In this document: positions 34,051-46,684 of the stretch, one piece after another
Position numbering within the stretch: position 1 is the first letter of the stretch
Layout of the letters: the number at the start of each line of letters is the position of its first letter
Source: Plantago ovata
Lineage: Eukaryota; Streptophyta; Magnoliopsida; Lamiales; Plantaginaceae
Assembly (NCBI GenBank): GCA_028274465.1
Contig: CM051455.1
Coordinates: 53,586,738-53,650,737 of the forward strand
DNA length: 64,000 nt
Direction: 5' to 3'
Notes under the pieces: model-generated
Told to the model about the DNA's origin: nothing
Database searches by the model: none
The model's input: only the letters and a program-made list of their open reading frames with translations
Made by a program: the position numbers and the translations under genes

Positions 34051-36219
34051 TTAAAACTTGACTTACTATCTTTAAGCCGTATAACGGGCTCAGTATGACC
34101 TTGACTGCTGGACGTGTGACTGAAGTTTCTCGTATAGGCAAGGTAGACGGTTACGCGATGACCAGGCATGTCCAACAAGCAAGAACGTAAGTAACATTTG
34201 ACAAGTCTAGAAATCTGAAATTCTTCCTGCTATAAGAAGTTGGTTCTCTTCTTTAATCATATTGTTGTTCCTGTTGATGCAAGAGAGGTTACTTTCATAC
34301 TATTGCTGTTATTGGGCAGTGTTTGGTTTCTCTTACTGTTATCAAGTCAATTAATAGGCAGAAGAATCAACATGAGGTTTAATAATTCACGGTCTTCAAG
34401 TATTAATGCCATGAATGAACGAATGACCCAAAATACTGTGATGAGCATGTGATATGACAAGATAAAACTAGCTGCCTTTATCTCGGGCTTCATATTTTAT
34501 AAGTATAACTGAGTTCTTTTGTTAGTATCGAGTTCTTGGTCAGCACAATTCTATTTTTCATAGGTCAGATCTGATCTATTATCTGAACCTTGAAGCTACA
34601 AGCTTCTTTTTATGATTAGAATGCCTTAACTATTGCTTCATCTTGAAAAAGAACTCATTATTACACACAGGTACGTACGCTGGTTAACAAAAATCAACCA
34701 ACAACCCACACTATGTTAGTACTACTAGCATACGATAACGGGTGGATTTTCCTATAAACCGCGCATAGGATTGTAGTAATTATGTGGCCATGTGGCTCAA
34801 CAACACATAGAAAGTTTAAGTTATAACTTATATAAGTGTACAGAAGTACACAATATTAAGAACAATGATAAATCTGAAGCTCAACCCGCTACCCATCCAC
34901 CAATCGGTGGTTAATAAGGCGTCGAATAAAATAATGTTACGACAGAGTTATTTAGCGGGTTGTTGTTATATTAAAACTGCCGTTTGAAATACTTGAAAGT
35001 TAAAAGAACTTGACATTGAACGTTCATCATCGAATAAGATAGTCCAAAGCTTAATTATACTAAAAGTGTACCTTGTGATTCTTCTAAAGATAGAAATCAT
35101 CAATTACTTCACCGATGTTCTTGCTAAATCTCTTCAGAATAAACTACCACCACATAATCGGGTTAGATAGTCTTTTTCTATCGCGTGAAGAGTTGTTTTA
35201 ACAGTTTCATTGCCGAACAGGCTTATCCAGATTCCAGTTGTTGAAACAGGAAGAGTCAAAACAAGGCAAACAAACTGTCAATTATAACAGTGGAGTTAGA
35301 TTCATTGTAAAAGTGGAGAGGTAAAACAAACCACACCAAATAAAAGGCAAGCTTGTCAATCAAATGATTGTGACATAACTCATTGAAAACATTAGTATTG
35401 AACTGTTGGAGATTAATCATACTTGGATATTTGGTTAGAAATGAATATGTTGGACGGAAAACATAGTATTAACCTGATTAAAATTCATACAAATGTTGGA
35501 CTATATATACTACACTAAATAAAGTGTAAGATAAGTATCTTCCTAATTATTAGTAATTAATGAAACTATGAAAGTGATCCAGCATGCTAATGAACAGTGT
35601 ATAACATTTATTGAGCATGCTTCTTGTACGGTGAGTCTGTGACTGATCTTTTAACACTCTAAATAGTGGCCATATCTTAAATCTCTCATCATGTATATCA
35701 CATCACCATAATGTGTTTTCAAATTATGCATATCTTGTCCACCGAAAGAACAGTAAATAATTTCTAGGCTAGAAAAAAATATAATCACCATTAAACAACT
35801 TAAAAGTTATCCTAATTAGGCTCAAGAGAAGAGATCTAAGATGCTCAAGACACCACCATCATTCACTCATGCATGAAACACATCAAAGTGATAATGGTGC
35901 TCGAAGTGATGAATCTCTCATTGACATCAACGACCAGTATCAAAATTGGTAAGGTGCAACCATGTTCAGAACTTCATGCCATACTTCAAGTAAATGACTT
36001 TCACATACCATGAATGTTAATAGGTTATCATAACCATGAGCTATGAGTTGTTAAAGTAAGGTCTACGAGTGCAGGACACAATCTATGGGCGTGCAGTTTA
36101 AATATCCACAACTTCCCCAGTAATGCGTGGCAAAAGCAAACTCGTATCCCTGTGATTTTGTGCATCAAGCAAACTCGTAATCACATAACTGGAAATACGC
36201 ACTTGGTGGATATGCACAA
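34051..36219. other. no gene recognised
   Basis: 2.2 kb of AT-rich sequence with short frames. Nothing supported beyond a possible upstream remnant of the TBL gene. Confidence 0.4.
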
Positions 36220-36319
36220 NNNNNNNNNNNNNNNNNNNNNNNNNNNNNNNNNNNNNNNNNNNNNNNNNNNNNNNNNNNNNNNNNNNNNNNNNNNNNNNNN
36301 NNNNNNNNNNNNNNNNNNN
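36220..36319. other. assembly gap (100 N)
   Basis: Exactly 100 N. The right side is already inside the minus-strand LINE RNase H remnant, so the LINE 3' end is lost here. Confidence 0.98.
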
Positions 36320-36521
36320 TTACAATTCCATTTCCGTAGTAATATTCCATTTCCAGGTGGAAAATGCAGTCAGATGTTTGATATGGAGCCATAAAGGAGA
36401 GCGTGTGCTTCAGTTTCATTATGGATGGTGAAGGAATTTTCCCCATAAAACCCCCGAACCAGTTTCCCCTCTCGCAAAATATCAATACATGCCACCTTGG
36501 TTGAGTAAGGTAATTGCTCCG
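36320..36521 (-). pseudogene. LINE ORF2 RNase H, distal piece
   Basis: The minus strand reads VACIDILREGKLVRGFYGE and HNETEAHALLYGSI, the second half of a plant LINE RNase H domain. Its first half (KWLPPPMGWAKLNS) lies on the far side of the Copia element at 41842-41890. Confidence 0.6.
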
Positions 36522-36775
36522 TATGAAACTTAACAAGCTGAATGAAAAGGAAACTTCAACCAAGGGTTGAAGCAGATATTATTGAAGTAATTATCATTAT
36601 TTGTCTGAGATTTACAGAGAAGAGAAGAAGAAGAAAGCGAATTAAATTCCAGAGCTAAAGACCGGAGCCCCTATTTAAACAATACAGGGAGGGCAAAACC
36701 GTCTTTTGATAAATTATTTGCAGAAGAGTCCTTGGCCTTCAGTCTTGTCATCATTTCAATCCAAGTACTCTTAAT
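36522..36775 (-). repeat. Copia 3' LTR
   Basis: Begins TATGAAACTTAAC and ends AAGTACTCTTAAT. The minus-strand polypurine tract GAGAGGGGGT abuts it at 36776-36785. Confidence 0.9.
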
Positions 36776-36788
36776 ACCCCCTCTCAAT

Positions 36789-39700
36789 CTAGACATGAAT
36801 ATTTCTCATGTTTAGATTGCTCATAAACCTGTTGAAAAGAGTACCTGACAGAGGTTTTGTCAGTAAATCAGCCGTCTGGTAGTCATTCTTGATGTGGAAG
36901 AGCTTGATCACTTTAGAGTTTATTTTGTCTCTTATAAGGTGACAATCTAACTCTATGTGCTTTGTTCTCTGATGTTGAACTGGATTATGTGCCAAATGAT
37001 AAGCAGACATGCTGTCAGTGTAGAGCAATGCTGGTTGAGGATGATGAACTCGGAAATCTTTGAGCAAATACAACAACCATTGAATTTCACAACTAGTGGT
37101 AGCAGCCGCCCTATACTCAGCTTCTGCACTTGATCTACTGATGACCTGCTGCTTCTTTGCTTTCCATGAGACAAGGGAGTCTCCTAAGTACACCACATAA
37201 CCTGTTATACATTTTCTGGTATCCTTGCAACCTCCCCAATCTGCATCTGTAAAGGCTTTTAGATGTAGTTCAGATGAAGTTTTGAAAAATATTCCAAGTC
37301 CAGGACTTCCTTGAGGTATCTCAAAACTCTATGTGCAAGCTCTAAATGATTATCAGTAGGACAAGACATAAACTGACTTAAGACTTGTACATCAAAGGAA
37401 ATGTCTGGCCTAGTTATATTAAGATAGAGAAGTTACCAACCAAACTCCTGTAAGATGATGGATCAGTCAATAACACACCATCATCTTTACCTATTTTTGC
37501 CTTTGGATGCATAGGTGTCTCCACTGGCTTGCAATCCAAATAACCTGTATCAGTCAGCAAATCTAACACATATTTTCTCTGACATACAGAGATGCCGGAA
37601 TCAGACCTAGCAATTTCAAGTCCAAGAATGTACTTTAAGTCACCTAAGTCTTTAATAGTGAACTCATTGTGCAAGTGAGTCTTTACATTCTGTATTTCAA
37701 GCAAACAGTTTCCAGCCAAGATTATGTCATCAACATAGACTAAGAGTATAGTAATAGTGCTATCAGAAACCTTAGTGAACAAAGAAATGTCTGCAAGTGA
37801 TTGAGTATAACCAATTTTAAGCAAACTAGCAGTTAGCTTATTGAACCACTGCCTAGAAGCCTGCTTTAAACCATACAAACTTTTAATCAACTTACAGACT
37901 TTGTTTCCATCAACATTGTAACCAGCAGGTGGTTTCATATATACTTCCTCTTCAAGCTCACCATGAAGGAAGGCATTGTTCACGTCCAACTGTTGTAAGT
38001 GCCATTTCTTAACAGCTGCAACTGCTAAAAGAAGTTTCACAGTGGTTAGTTTAATTACTGGGGAAAATGTATCAAAATAATCCACCCCCTCTTGTTGTGT
38101 GTAACCCTGAGCTACAAGCCGTGCTTTATATCTTTCCAGAGTACCATCTGGTTTGAACTTAGCTTTGTACACCCATTTTGAACCAACACAGTTCTTGCCT
38201 GATGGCAAATCAACCAAGATCCAAGTTTTATTCTTTTCTAATGCTTGTATCTCAGCATTCATTGCTTCTTTCCACTCAGGATGTTTGCTTGCTTCTTTAT
38301 AGTTTTTAGGTTCAGGAACACAGGTGATAGCTGCAGTAAAACACTTATAATCACTAGATAAATGATTAGTAGAGATATAATTATCAATAGGATAATGAGA
38401 TATGCAATTTCCAGAAGACACTTCACTTGCTAGATTAGCATAATGTTTCAATGACTCTGGTAAATTCAGATCATAAACTTTCAAATGTGAAGGCATTCTT
38501 TTATCTCTTACCGGTCTTGTGTGTACCTGAGTATTATCTTGTACAGATACAGGAATAGTGCCAGAAGTAATAGGTGTTATTACTATAGGATTCTCAGATC
38601 TAGTTGCAGTAGATACTTCTTGTATGCTTTCAGCATCCTGCGTAGTGTCTCGTACACTTTCTTGCACTGTATCATCACTTGAAACAGAATTAGTTTCATG
38701 AAAATTGTGATCCTCATGTAAAGTGATAGATGATCAGGATTTTGATTATTTTGCAGAACACCAGCTTCTTGAAGAGGAATGAAATTAGCTGGTGTTGCAA
38801 TTAAATCATAATCATAAAGAGTTGGAGAGTCAGGAAACAAATGATCATCAGATTGTAAATATTCTTTGTCTTGAAAGGGAAACACATTCTCATAAAACAT
38901 AACATCTCTAGAGATAAAAACATGTTTAGTGTTCAAATCAAGAACTCTGTAACCTTTAGTTCCAAGAGGATATCCCAAGAGAATGCATTTAACAGCTCTC
39001 TTTTCAAATTTACTTCTTCCTTGTGCAATAGTAGAGGCAAAACATAAACATCCAAAAACTTTGAGGTGCTCATAAGTTGGTTCAGTGTTATATAACATCT
39101 GAAAGGAGTTTATCACCAAGAACTGAAGAAGATAACCTGTTTATTATATGAGTAGCTGCAAGCACACAATCAGACCAATATATCAAAGGAACATGTGATT
39201 GGAAAAGAAGAGATCTTACTACCTGTAGCAAATGTTGATGTTTTCTCTCAACCCTTCCATTCTGCTGTGGAGTATACACACAGCTTGTTTGATGAACAAT
39301 ACCATGCTCATTATAGAAATCATTCATTTGAAACTCTAGACCATTATCTGATCTAATGACTTTAATGGAAGTACTGAACTGAGTTTTCACCATATTGTGA
39401 AAAATTTTAATGTGAAATCTTGTCTCAGACTTGGATTTCATCATATAAACCCAAGTACATTTAGAATAGTCATCAAGTATAGTAAGAAAATACTTGAAAC
39501 CATTATGAGAAGAAACAGAAAAGGGACCCCAAATGTCCATGTGAACTAAATCAAATGAAGCAGTAGCATGACTGGAACTTTCAGGGAAAGGAAGTTTCTT
39601 TTGTCTACTATAATGACATCACAAACAAAGTTCTCACTATAATGTTTCAAGTTTAAAGGCATAGTACACAACTTTGACAAAGGCACATGACCTAGTCTAG

Positions 39701-41349
39701 CATGCCACAACTTGAAGAGTTCAACATTATTGGAAGCAACATTACAAGAAAGCATATTACAACTTGTCACAACAATATCAGTAGACATCAAATCAGATGA
39801 AGATGGCATTTTAAACTTGTAAAGTCCATGATGAAGCTCAGCAGAACCAAGTATTCTGTGGCTTTGCACATCCTGCAAGACACAAGTTGAGGAAACAAAG
39901 TTTACCTTAACTTTTCCTGTCTTGTAAGATGTGAAACAGATAATAAATTATATGTAAAACAAGGTACATATCACATCATATAAGATCAGATTATCATGTA
40001 ATTTCACATCTCCTTTCAAAGTTCCTTGTATAGTAGTTCCATTGGGCAATTGAATATCAACACAAGCAGATATAAGCATAGAAGTAAACATAGACTTATC
40101 ACAGATCATGTGGTCAGATGCACCAGTATCTATAATCCAATCAGAACAAAAAGTAGATACAGATAGGGCAAATTTACCTTCATAGCTATTTGGAGCACTG
40201 GTGTGTTCATGAGATAGAGAAGATTGAGTTGATGAATTCTTCACCATTGCAACAGCTGCATGATGATCCTGTTGCTGCTCCTTCTTCATCTTAGCATACT
40301 GCAAAAACTCATTATAGACAACTGGATTTATAAAATCATCACTAGCCTGTCCAACTCCAGTATCAACACCTTCAGAACCAGACTCCTCATGTGTGACAGC
40401 TACAGCATTAGCACTTGCTCTATTCCCTTGATTATTATAATTTCCTCTCTTATAGCCACCTCTACCACCTCTCCAGTTAGGAGGAAAACCATTTTTCTCA
40501 TAACACTTCTCTTGAGAGTGACCATTTCTCTTACAGAAAACACAGTACAAAGGCTTCCTATCCTTATTATAATACTTTGTGACTGCATTAGCACCACTGA
40601 CATCACCAGAAGATTGAGTTAACATGGCCATTGCATCACCACTAACTCCAATAGAACTATGCTGGAAGTTCCTTTGACTCTCTTCAGACACAAGTAAATT
40701 GTACACTTGTGACAGTGTAGCATTAGGCATGATCAAGAGTAAATTGCTCCTAATAGTACTATATGTGTCATTAAGACCAACCAGAAACTTCAACACACCA
40801 TCTTTCTGTTGCAGAGTTTGCATCTTAGTTGACACATCACAAGTACAACCAGCACAGTTACACCTAGGAATAGGCCTAAAAGATACAAACTCCTCCCACA
40901 ACACCTTAAAACTATTGTAATACACTTCAATTGAATGATTACCCTGAGCCAAATTATTCAAAGCCTTCTCAATGTGCAACACGCGAGTACTATCAGACTT
41001 AGTATAACGTGCTTTGAGGTCATCCCAAATTTCTTTAGCAGTTGTGAAATACATCAGAGAATTGCGAATCTCCTGTAACAGAATTAAGAAGCCAGGATAA
41101 TACCAGAATGTTAGCTCGCTCCCAAGCGTCCTTGTCAACTTCATCAGCATCATCTTTTGGCTTGGTAAGCTTGCCATCAATAAACCCTAACTTCTTCTTC
41201 ACAATCAACTGATTCCTCACATTACAACTCCAACCAAGGTAATCAGTACCATCAAATAACTTAGCAACCATGCGCGTACCACATCCATCACCAGGATGAA
41301 TAAAGTAAGGTGAGGATGGATCATCAGTAGGAAGAGGTTTAGTAGCCAT
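36789..41349 (-). pseudogene. Copia gag-pol polyprotein, four frame breaks
   Basis: Gag starts at 41349 (MATKPLPTDDPSS). A frame change near 41035-41180 leads into the rest of gag with zinc knuckle CVFCKRNGHSQEKCYEKNG, then protease WIIDTGASDHM. A stop at 39948 and a shift lead into GAG-pre-integrase LWHARLGHVPLSKL and integrase (MDIWGPF, DDYSKCTWVY, RSDNGLEF). Another shift near 39100 leads to the integrase tail and reverse transcriptase (WILVDLPSGKNCVGSKWVYK, LLVYVDDIILAG, SLYGLKQASRQW). A last break near 37200-37420 separates RNase H ([43 protein letters not shown]). Each domain is intact, so few changes separate it from a working element. Confidence 0.9.
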
Positions 41350-41574
41350 AATTCTCAGAATTCTAGGGTTTCAGATCACCAACAAACAACAAATTGAAAC
41401 AATGCTAGAACAAAAACTAGAAAATCCAGATGATTGACTAGTAAAACGAAGTAATCAACCGAATCAACAACGAGTTGATAAACCAGAACCGAAAACTTGC
41501 TCAAGATAGGACTAACAGAGCACAGTAGCGGAAGACAAATCGGATCGAACAGAACATGAATCGATATGATTCAG

Positions 41575-41586
41575 CGAATGATACCA
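41575..41586 (-). promoter_or_regulatory. primer binding site, tRNA-Met type
   Basis: Minus strand TGGTATCATTCG abuts the 5' LTR; the first eight bases match the initiator tRNA-Met site. Confidence 0.7.
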
Positions 41587-41841
41587 TATGAAACTTAACA
41601 AGCTCGAATGAAAAAGGAAACTTCAACCAAGGGTTGAAGCAGATATTATTGAAGTAATCATCATTATTTGTCTGAGATTTACAAAGAAGAGAAGAAGAAG
41701 AAAGCGAATTAAATTCCAGAGCTAAAGACCGGAGCCCCTATTTAAACAATACAGGGAGGGCAAAACCGTCTTTGATAAATTATTTGCAGAAGAGTCCTTG
41801 GCCTTCAGTCTTGTCATCATTTCAATCCAAGTACTCTTAAT
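41587..41841 (-). repeat. Copia 5' LTR
   Basis: 255 bp, near-identical to 36522-36775. Confidence 0.9.
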
Positions 41842-42889
41842 GTCCCATAAGAGTTTAATTTAGCCCAGCCCATCGGAGGTGGCAGCCATTTCGTTTCAAT
41901 AGTGTTGTGTAGCGTGTTATTGAAACTTCGGGGCAGATCGATACTCTCCTGACCAACAAGAAAGATTGTTTGTTGCAATGCTTGTCTTTCTGTTGGAATA
42001 ATCTATGGTTGCGAGCTTTCAAATATTCCAGATAGCAGCTACAAATAAAATATTCCATGGAACTTCAGGGAGCATAGCATTCCGATTCTTTGCTCTGCAT
42101 ATTTTCACGCAGTCACGAGTCATCATCAAATTGGTCAAGTGAATGTAACTCAGTTGGGGAGAGAATTTTCTCCCAGATTATGCGTGCATCCACACAATGC
42201 CGAAGGATATGTAGGACAGTTTCAGTCGTGCAATCATTAAACAGACAGTCAGCAACTTGAGATAATGTCGTACTTGTCGAAGTTGGTTTGTAACTAACCT
42301 TCCTTGGCAGGCTAACCACAGGAAGTGTTTGAATTTGTGATTGCACTTCAATCTCCACAACCACTACCACTCTCCATTATTGACCGTCGGCGCCTCTGAG
42401 TATATCTTATACAAAGCTCGATATGTAGTTTGGCAAGAAAAAACTCCATTTGCATACTCACTCCAAATCAGAGTGTCATTGGTTGCAGCATTCAAGATCA
42501 CATGGAAATCAAGTATAAGTTGCATGACGTAGGTGGGATGGTTGTTTGTAGTCTCTGGAAATCCCAATTACTAGACGATTCAACAACATCACTTATCATC
42601 AAGTCCTTATTCACAGGATCGATGTTAATAACAGAATCACATAGTAGCTTAGACCCTTAACCAGTTATCGAACCAAAATGAGATCTTGTTACCATTCCCT
42701 ATTTTCCACCAGGAGAACGGTTTTAAAAGAGTTGCACACCTCATAATTCCCTTCCAAGTTGGGTATCCCCCCGACTTGCTAATGCATTGACATATGTTCG
42801 TCTCTTTGAGATACTTTTCCTGCACGAGCTTTGACCAGACCCTCTTATCATCTCTTAAGATACGCCAGACCAATTTTTTCCAATAGTGC
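41842..42889 (-). pseudogene. LINE ORF2: zf-RVT and start of RNase H
   Basis: The minus strand reads LVWRILRDDKRVWSKLVQEK, then WWKIGNGNKISFWFDNWL, then the zinc-binding reverse transcriptase region FKHFLWLACQGRLVTNQ, DCLFNDCTTETVLHILRHC, and finally KWLPP.MGWA.LNS, the start of RNase H, where the Copia element breaks it. Several frame changes. Upstream continuation lies beyond the Helitron at 45686. Confidence 0.8.
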
Positions 42890-42896
42890 CTAGTAA

Positions 42897-44215
42897 ATAA
42901 CCCGTCGAGTTTCGACGGAAAATAGTAAATTTATAAATAATAATAACCCGTCGAGTTTTCAACGCAATTAGTGTTTCATAATATTATGGAATAGCGTCGT
43001 AAACCGAGGTTAGTGTTTTAAAGTATTGCGAAATACCCGTCAAATATAGTTGAAGTATTGCCAAATAGACATGTCAAATGCGGTTAATGTTCTAAAGTAA
43101 TGTGAATAGACCCGTCGAACGAAATTAGTATTCTAAAGTATTGTGCAACAGACCAGTATAAAATAGTTAGTGTTCTAAAATATTGTGAAATAGACCTGTC
43201 GGTCACAGTTAGTGTTCTAAAGTATTGGCGAATAAACCCATCGAACGTATCTCGAGTATTGCGAGATAGAGCTGTTGGCCGCATCTAATGTTCAAGTTCG
43301 TGTTTTAAAGTATTAGTGAATAGATCCGTTGAACACAATTAATGTTTTAAAGTATTGTAGGCCTGTCAAACACAATTAGTGTTTTAAACTATTGTGGAAT
43401 ATCCCGTCAACTGCAATTAGTGGTCTAAAGTATTGCGGAATACCATCAGATGTAGTTCAAGCATTGTCGAATAGACCCGTCAAACGCAATTAATGTTTTA
43501 AAGTATTGCGAATAAATTTAGTGTTCTAATGTACTGTGCAATAGACCTATCGAACACAATTAGTGTACTAAAGTATTGTGTCATAAATCCGTCGGTCACG
43601 GTTAGTGTTCCAAAGTCTTGTGAAGTAGACCCGTCGAACATATTTAATTAGTGTTCTAAGTATTGCGGACAGATCCACCAACTGAATTTAGTGTTCTAAA
43701 GTTTGTGTTTAATGCATTATCGAAAAGACCCACCGAACACAATTAATATTCTAAAGTACTGCGGAATTGATCCGTCAAATGCAATTAGTGTTCTAAAGTA
43801 TTGTGAATAGGACCGCCGGCCGCAGTTAGTGTTATAATGTAGTGCCAAATAGACCCGTCAAACGCAATTAGTGTTATAATGTATTGCGGAATAGACCCGT
43901 CAATCACGGTTAGTGGTATGAAGTCTAATTTGAGATATAAACCCAAATGCAGTTCATGATTCAAAGAATTATCGAATAGACCCGCTGAACATAATAGTGT
44001 TCTACAGTATTGTGAATAGACTCGTTGAATAAAATTGGTGTTCTTAGGTATTGAGGAAGAGACCAACCAAATGCAAATAGTATTCTAAAGTCTTGTGGAA
44101 TAGACCTGTCGAACGCATTTAGTGTTCTTATAAAGTATTGCAAAAGAGATCTGTCGAACATAATTAATTAATATTCAGAATTATTGTGAAATAGACACTT
44201 TACTATGTGAAAAAC
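42897..44215. repeat. degenerate ~42-47 bp tandem repeat array in the Helitron
   Basis: Roughly 25-30 units with consensus near GACCCGTCGAACGCAATTAG followed by TGTTCTAAAGTATTGTGAATA. Unit starts reuse the CCCGTCGA of the element's own terminal hairpin. Short minus-strand frames across it are repeat artefacts. Confidence 0.9.
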
Positions 44216-44790
44216 ATTCGACCAATCAAAATGGATATAAAGTGAAGTTGAAAATGCCATGTGGTTGAAGGAAGAAGTATGAAAACTTCCTCATTTGTAG
44301 AATATATACATATTTGGGTTACGATTACATAATGTTTTAAATTTTAATATAGAAGAAAATGTTAGAAAAAATGTTAAAATTATCTTGTGGGAGATTGGGA
44401 TGTTAATAAATCATCATATCCTAAACCCAAAATCCGTATTACCCGTTCGTGCCCAACCCTATTACCATAGAACAATTTTTTTATGGAGGAAGTTTAATAT
44501 TCTCCTTTAATAGATATACAAATATATTAATATAAATTTTAAATACTTTTCGTACTAAATAATATTAAAATGATTCATACAAAAACTAAAATTATTGAAA
44601 AATAATTATACAAATAAAATATTTTGGAGAAAAAAATGTGTGAAGAAAAATAACTGAACTTTGTAATATATAAAATTATATGTTAAGTGCATAGATACAA
44701 TAAATAAATGTGAAGATACAATATTATAGCCGACCTGTCTATGACGGGTAAGTTGAATAACTAACTGCGACGGGTGAATATTTTGCCGAG

Positions 44791-45195
44791 TTTGTGACTC
44801 AGCACTTTGAGGATATAATAGACTTCAAAAACAAATTACACAATCTACGTGATCTCTATTTTTAACATAGAAAAATTATTTACTTGCATAATTTCTTTAA
44901 TTCAATCTTTCTAGATTTTTGTATAAATGTTTTTACAAATATAAAAACTAAATTACTTTTAGTATACATATTTCATAATAATGCCAAATAGTCGAGTTTG
45001 TGACTCCGCACTCTGAGGATATAGTAGACTTAAAAAAACAATCCACAATCTACGTGATCTTTATTTTTAACATAGAAAAATTATTTACTTGCACAATTTC
45101 TTTAATTCAATCTTTCTATATTTTTATATTAATTTTTTACAAATAGCAAAACTAAATTACTTTTAGTATCCGTGTTTCATAATAATGCCAAATAA
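44791..45195. repeat. ~200-bp tandem duplication in the Helitron
   Basis: GAGTTTGTGACTC(A/C)GCAC.. at 44791 and 44993 start two copies sharing the CTACGTGATCT and ACATAGAAAAATTATTTACT segments. Confidence 0.85.
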
Positions 45196-45206
45196 TTTTA
45201 ATTCAT

Positions 45207-45645
45207 AATATATACTAAAAATTGTTTTGAACATAATAATATCTATTTTTTAATATGTATATATTTATTTGAGAATAATGATATTAAAATAAAAATAATG
45301 AATATATATGGTGAAATGTAGAATTGTAAATTAGATTAATAGATTTAAGACATGTGGCAAGAATAAAATAATGAACCAATAAGAATAGAAGATTGTGGCA
45401 CATGTCAAAAATAAGAGCATGAATTAATAATATATATTAAAAATCGTTTTGAACATAATATCTATTTTTTAATATGTATATATTTATTGAGAATGATGAT
45501 ATTAAATAAAAATAATGAATATATATGGTGAAATGTAGAATTGTAAATTAGATGAATAGATTTAATACATGTGGCAAGAATAAAATAATGGACCAATATG
45601 AATAGAAGATTGTGGCACATGTAAAAAATAAGAGCATGAATTAAG
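45207..45645. repeat. ~220-bp tandem duplication in the Helitron
   Basis: The two copies (from about 45207 and 45428) share TTTTGAACATAATA.., ATATATGGTGAAATGTAGAA and GATTGTGGCACATGT with few changes. Confidence 0.85.
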
Positions 45646-45668
45646 GAGAAAGATTGAAATCTTTCTCC
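45645..45668. repeat. subterminal hairpin near the Helitron 5' end
   Basis: Perfect 11-bp stem GGAGAAAGATT with a 2-base GA loop, 17 bases inside the TC terminus. Confidence 0.85.
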
Positions 45669-45685
45669 TTTAATATATAGATAGA

Positions 45686-45845
45686 TTCATTTTTGCCAAT
45701 TGGTAGTTCGTGTATCCTTGATACCCAGGCCGCCATCATTCTTATGTTGAGTAATCCGCTGCCAACCAACAAGATGTAACCGTTTCTGAGAGAGGTCAGA
45801 ATACCAGAGAAAGTCTCCATTGGATAAATCTTCACCTAGGTAAAT
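45686..45845 (-). pseudogene. LINE ORF2: end of the reverse transcriptase region
   Basis: The minus strand reads FLWYSDLSQKRLHLVGWQRI then DGGLGIKDTRTTNWQKNE, the conserved W...GGLGI.D...N segment after plant LINE reverse transcriptase. The next residues (ALL..) lie beyond the Helitron at 42889. Confidence 0.75.
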
Positions 45846-46615
45846 CTATTGAATGTAATAAAATAAAGTAATTAATTGAATGTAAGAAGGTAGTGCCCAC
45901 AAGTTGCTACGACCCTAAAATTTGTTCTCTATCTATACCAATGTCCATAAATAATAAAGAAAAGTTCTTACCATCTATTAAAGCATACAAAAACTTGTAT
46001 GACACCTTATATATCTAATTTAAAAATTAAATTATTAAATGAAATACTCTTAAAACATGCAAAAAGAAAAAAAAATCTTGCGTGAGACCGTCTATATCTA
46101 ACTTAATAAATATAGATAGACCTATTATGTTCTTATAAAATAATTGTCATTAAGTAAAACATTAATATTCTTAATAAAATATATATTTTATTCATAAACA
46201 AGTATGTTTTTTTAATTAAATATTATACTCATGTATATATTTTCGTTAATAACTCTTATATTTGTTGATTATTTTTATCTGTTGCGTAGTAGTCTGTAAT
46301 TGACTCACTTTTAATATTATACTCCAATCAGAGACTTTGAGAAGTTGAAACTCGAGACATAGTCATAGACAATTAGGAATTTATGTTTTTGAGTTGTTGG
46401 AAAACTTGGGTAGATGCAAATGGATAAACGTTAAGGAAAAAACCATCAATAGTACTGCAAGTCATGCAATTACGCGTTCTTCCTAAAGGATTTTCTGCAT
46501 AACGATCGAACTTCTTCCAGGATTAAATACACTCTTCGATTTATAAATTTAAAATCAATAAAATGGACTTTTCCATCCATTTTCAAAGACACCCCTATGG
46601 CAATTATATGTACGC
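45846..46615. other. no gene recognised
   Basis: AT-rich. CGTGAGACCGTCTATATCTAAC at 46081 resembles the end of a common plant MITE type, but no second end was located. Confidence 0.4.
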
Positions 46616-46684
46616 CTTAATTATCACCCAAATACAAGATTTCTTGATGCTGAAGCTAAACCTTCACATAGCTGGTTATGGAGA
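46616..46684 (+). pseudogene. LINE ORF2 piece 1 (plus-strand LINE)
   Basis: YHPNTRFLDAEAKPSHSWLW, the conserved segment between reverse transcriptase and zf-RVT; it continues after the LTR element at 50610 as RSLLKLRGPL. Confidence 0.7.

Larger units (their letters stand above)
36522..41841 (-). mobile_element. Ty1/Copia retrotransposon with near-identical short LTRs
   Basis: LTRs of 254 and 255 bp (36522-36775, 41587-41841) differ at only about half a dozen sites. The order gag, protease, integrase, reverse transcriptase, RNase H on the minus strand is that of Copia. Gag starts SSPYFIHPGDGCGTRMV, resembling the Ale-type lineages; lineage is a guess. Inserted into the LINE RNase H; flanking pentamers CTCCG and GTCCC do not match exactly. 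Confidence 0.92.
42890..45685 (-). mobile_element. non-autonomous Helitron, 2796 bp
   Basis: On the minus strand it begins TCTATCTATATATTAAAGG (typical Helitron 5' TC end) and ends hairpin CCGTCGA-AAC-TCGACGG (42902-42918), eight bases, then CTAG (42890-42893). There is no terminal inverted repeat and no target duplication. The LINE frame joins across the site as ...NE | ALL.., showing exactly what was inserted. No Rep or helicase is encoded; the content is a satellite-like array and AT-rich duplications. Confidence 0.8.

Noticed and set aside
34240..34452. Hydrophobic plus-strand frame (ILLLLLGSVWFLLLL) as a possible membrane protein or TBL anchor
   Set aside because: Wrong strand for the TBL gene, no conserved context, AT-rich chance frame likely.
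35090..35170. Plus-strand FTDVLAKSLQNKL, reminiscent of the end of Copia RNase H (DVLTKSL)
   Set aside because: Too short, with no upstream RNase H motifs or LTR nearby; left as chance or very old remnant.
36517..41846. A 5-bp target duplication for the Copia element
   Set aside because: Flanks are CTCCG and GTCCC; only three of five bases agree, so none is claimed.
42897..44215. CRISPR-like reading of the regularly spaced repeats
   Set aside because: Plant nuclear context, units are degenerate and contiguous with no unique spacers or cas genes; it is a tandem array in a Helitron.
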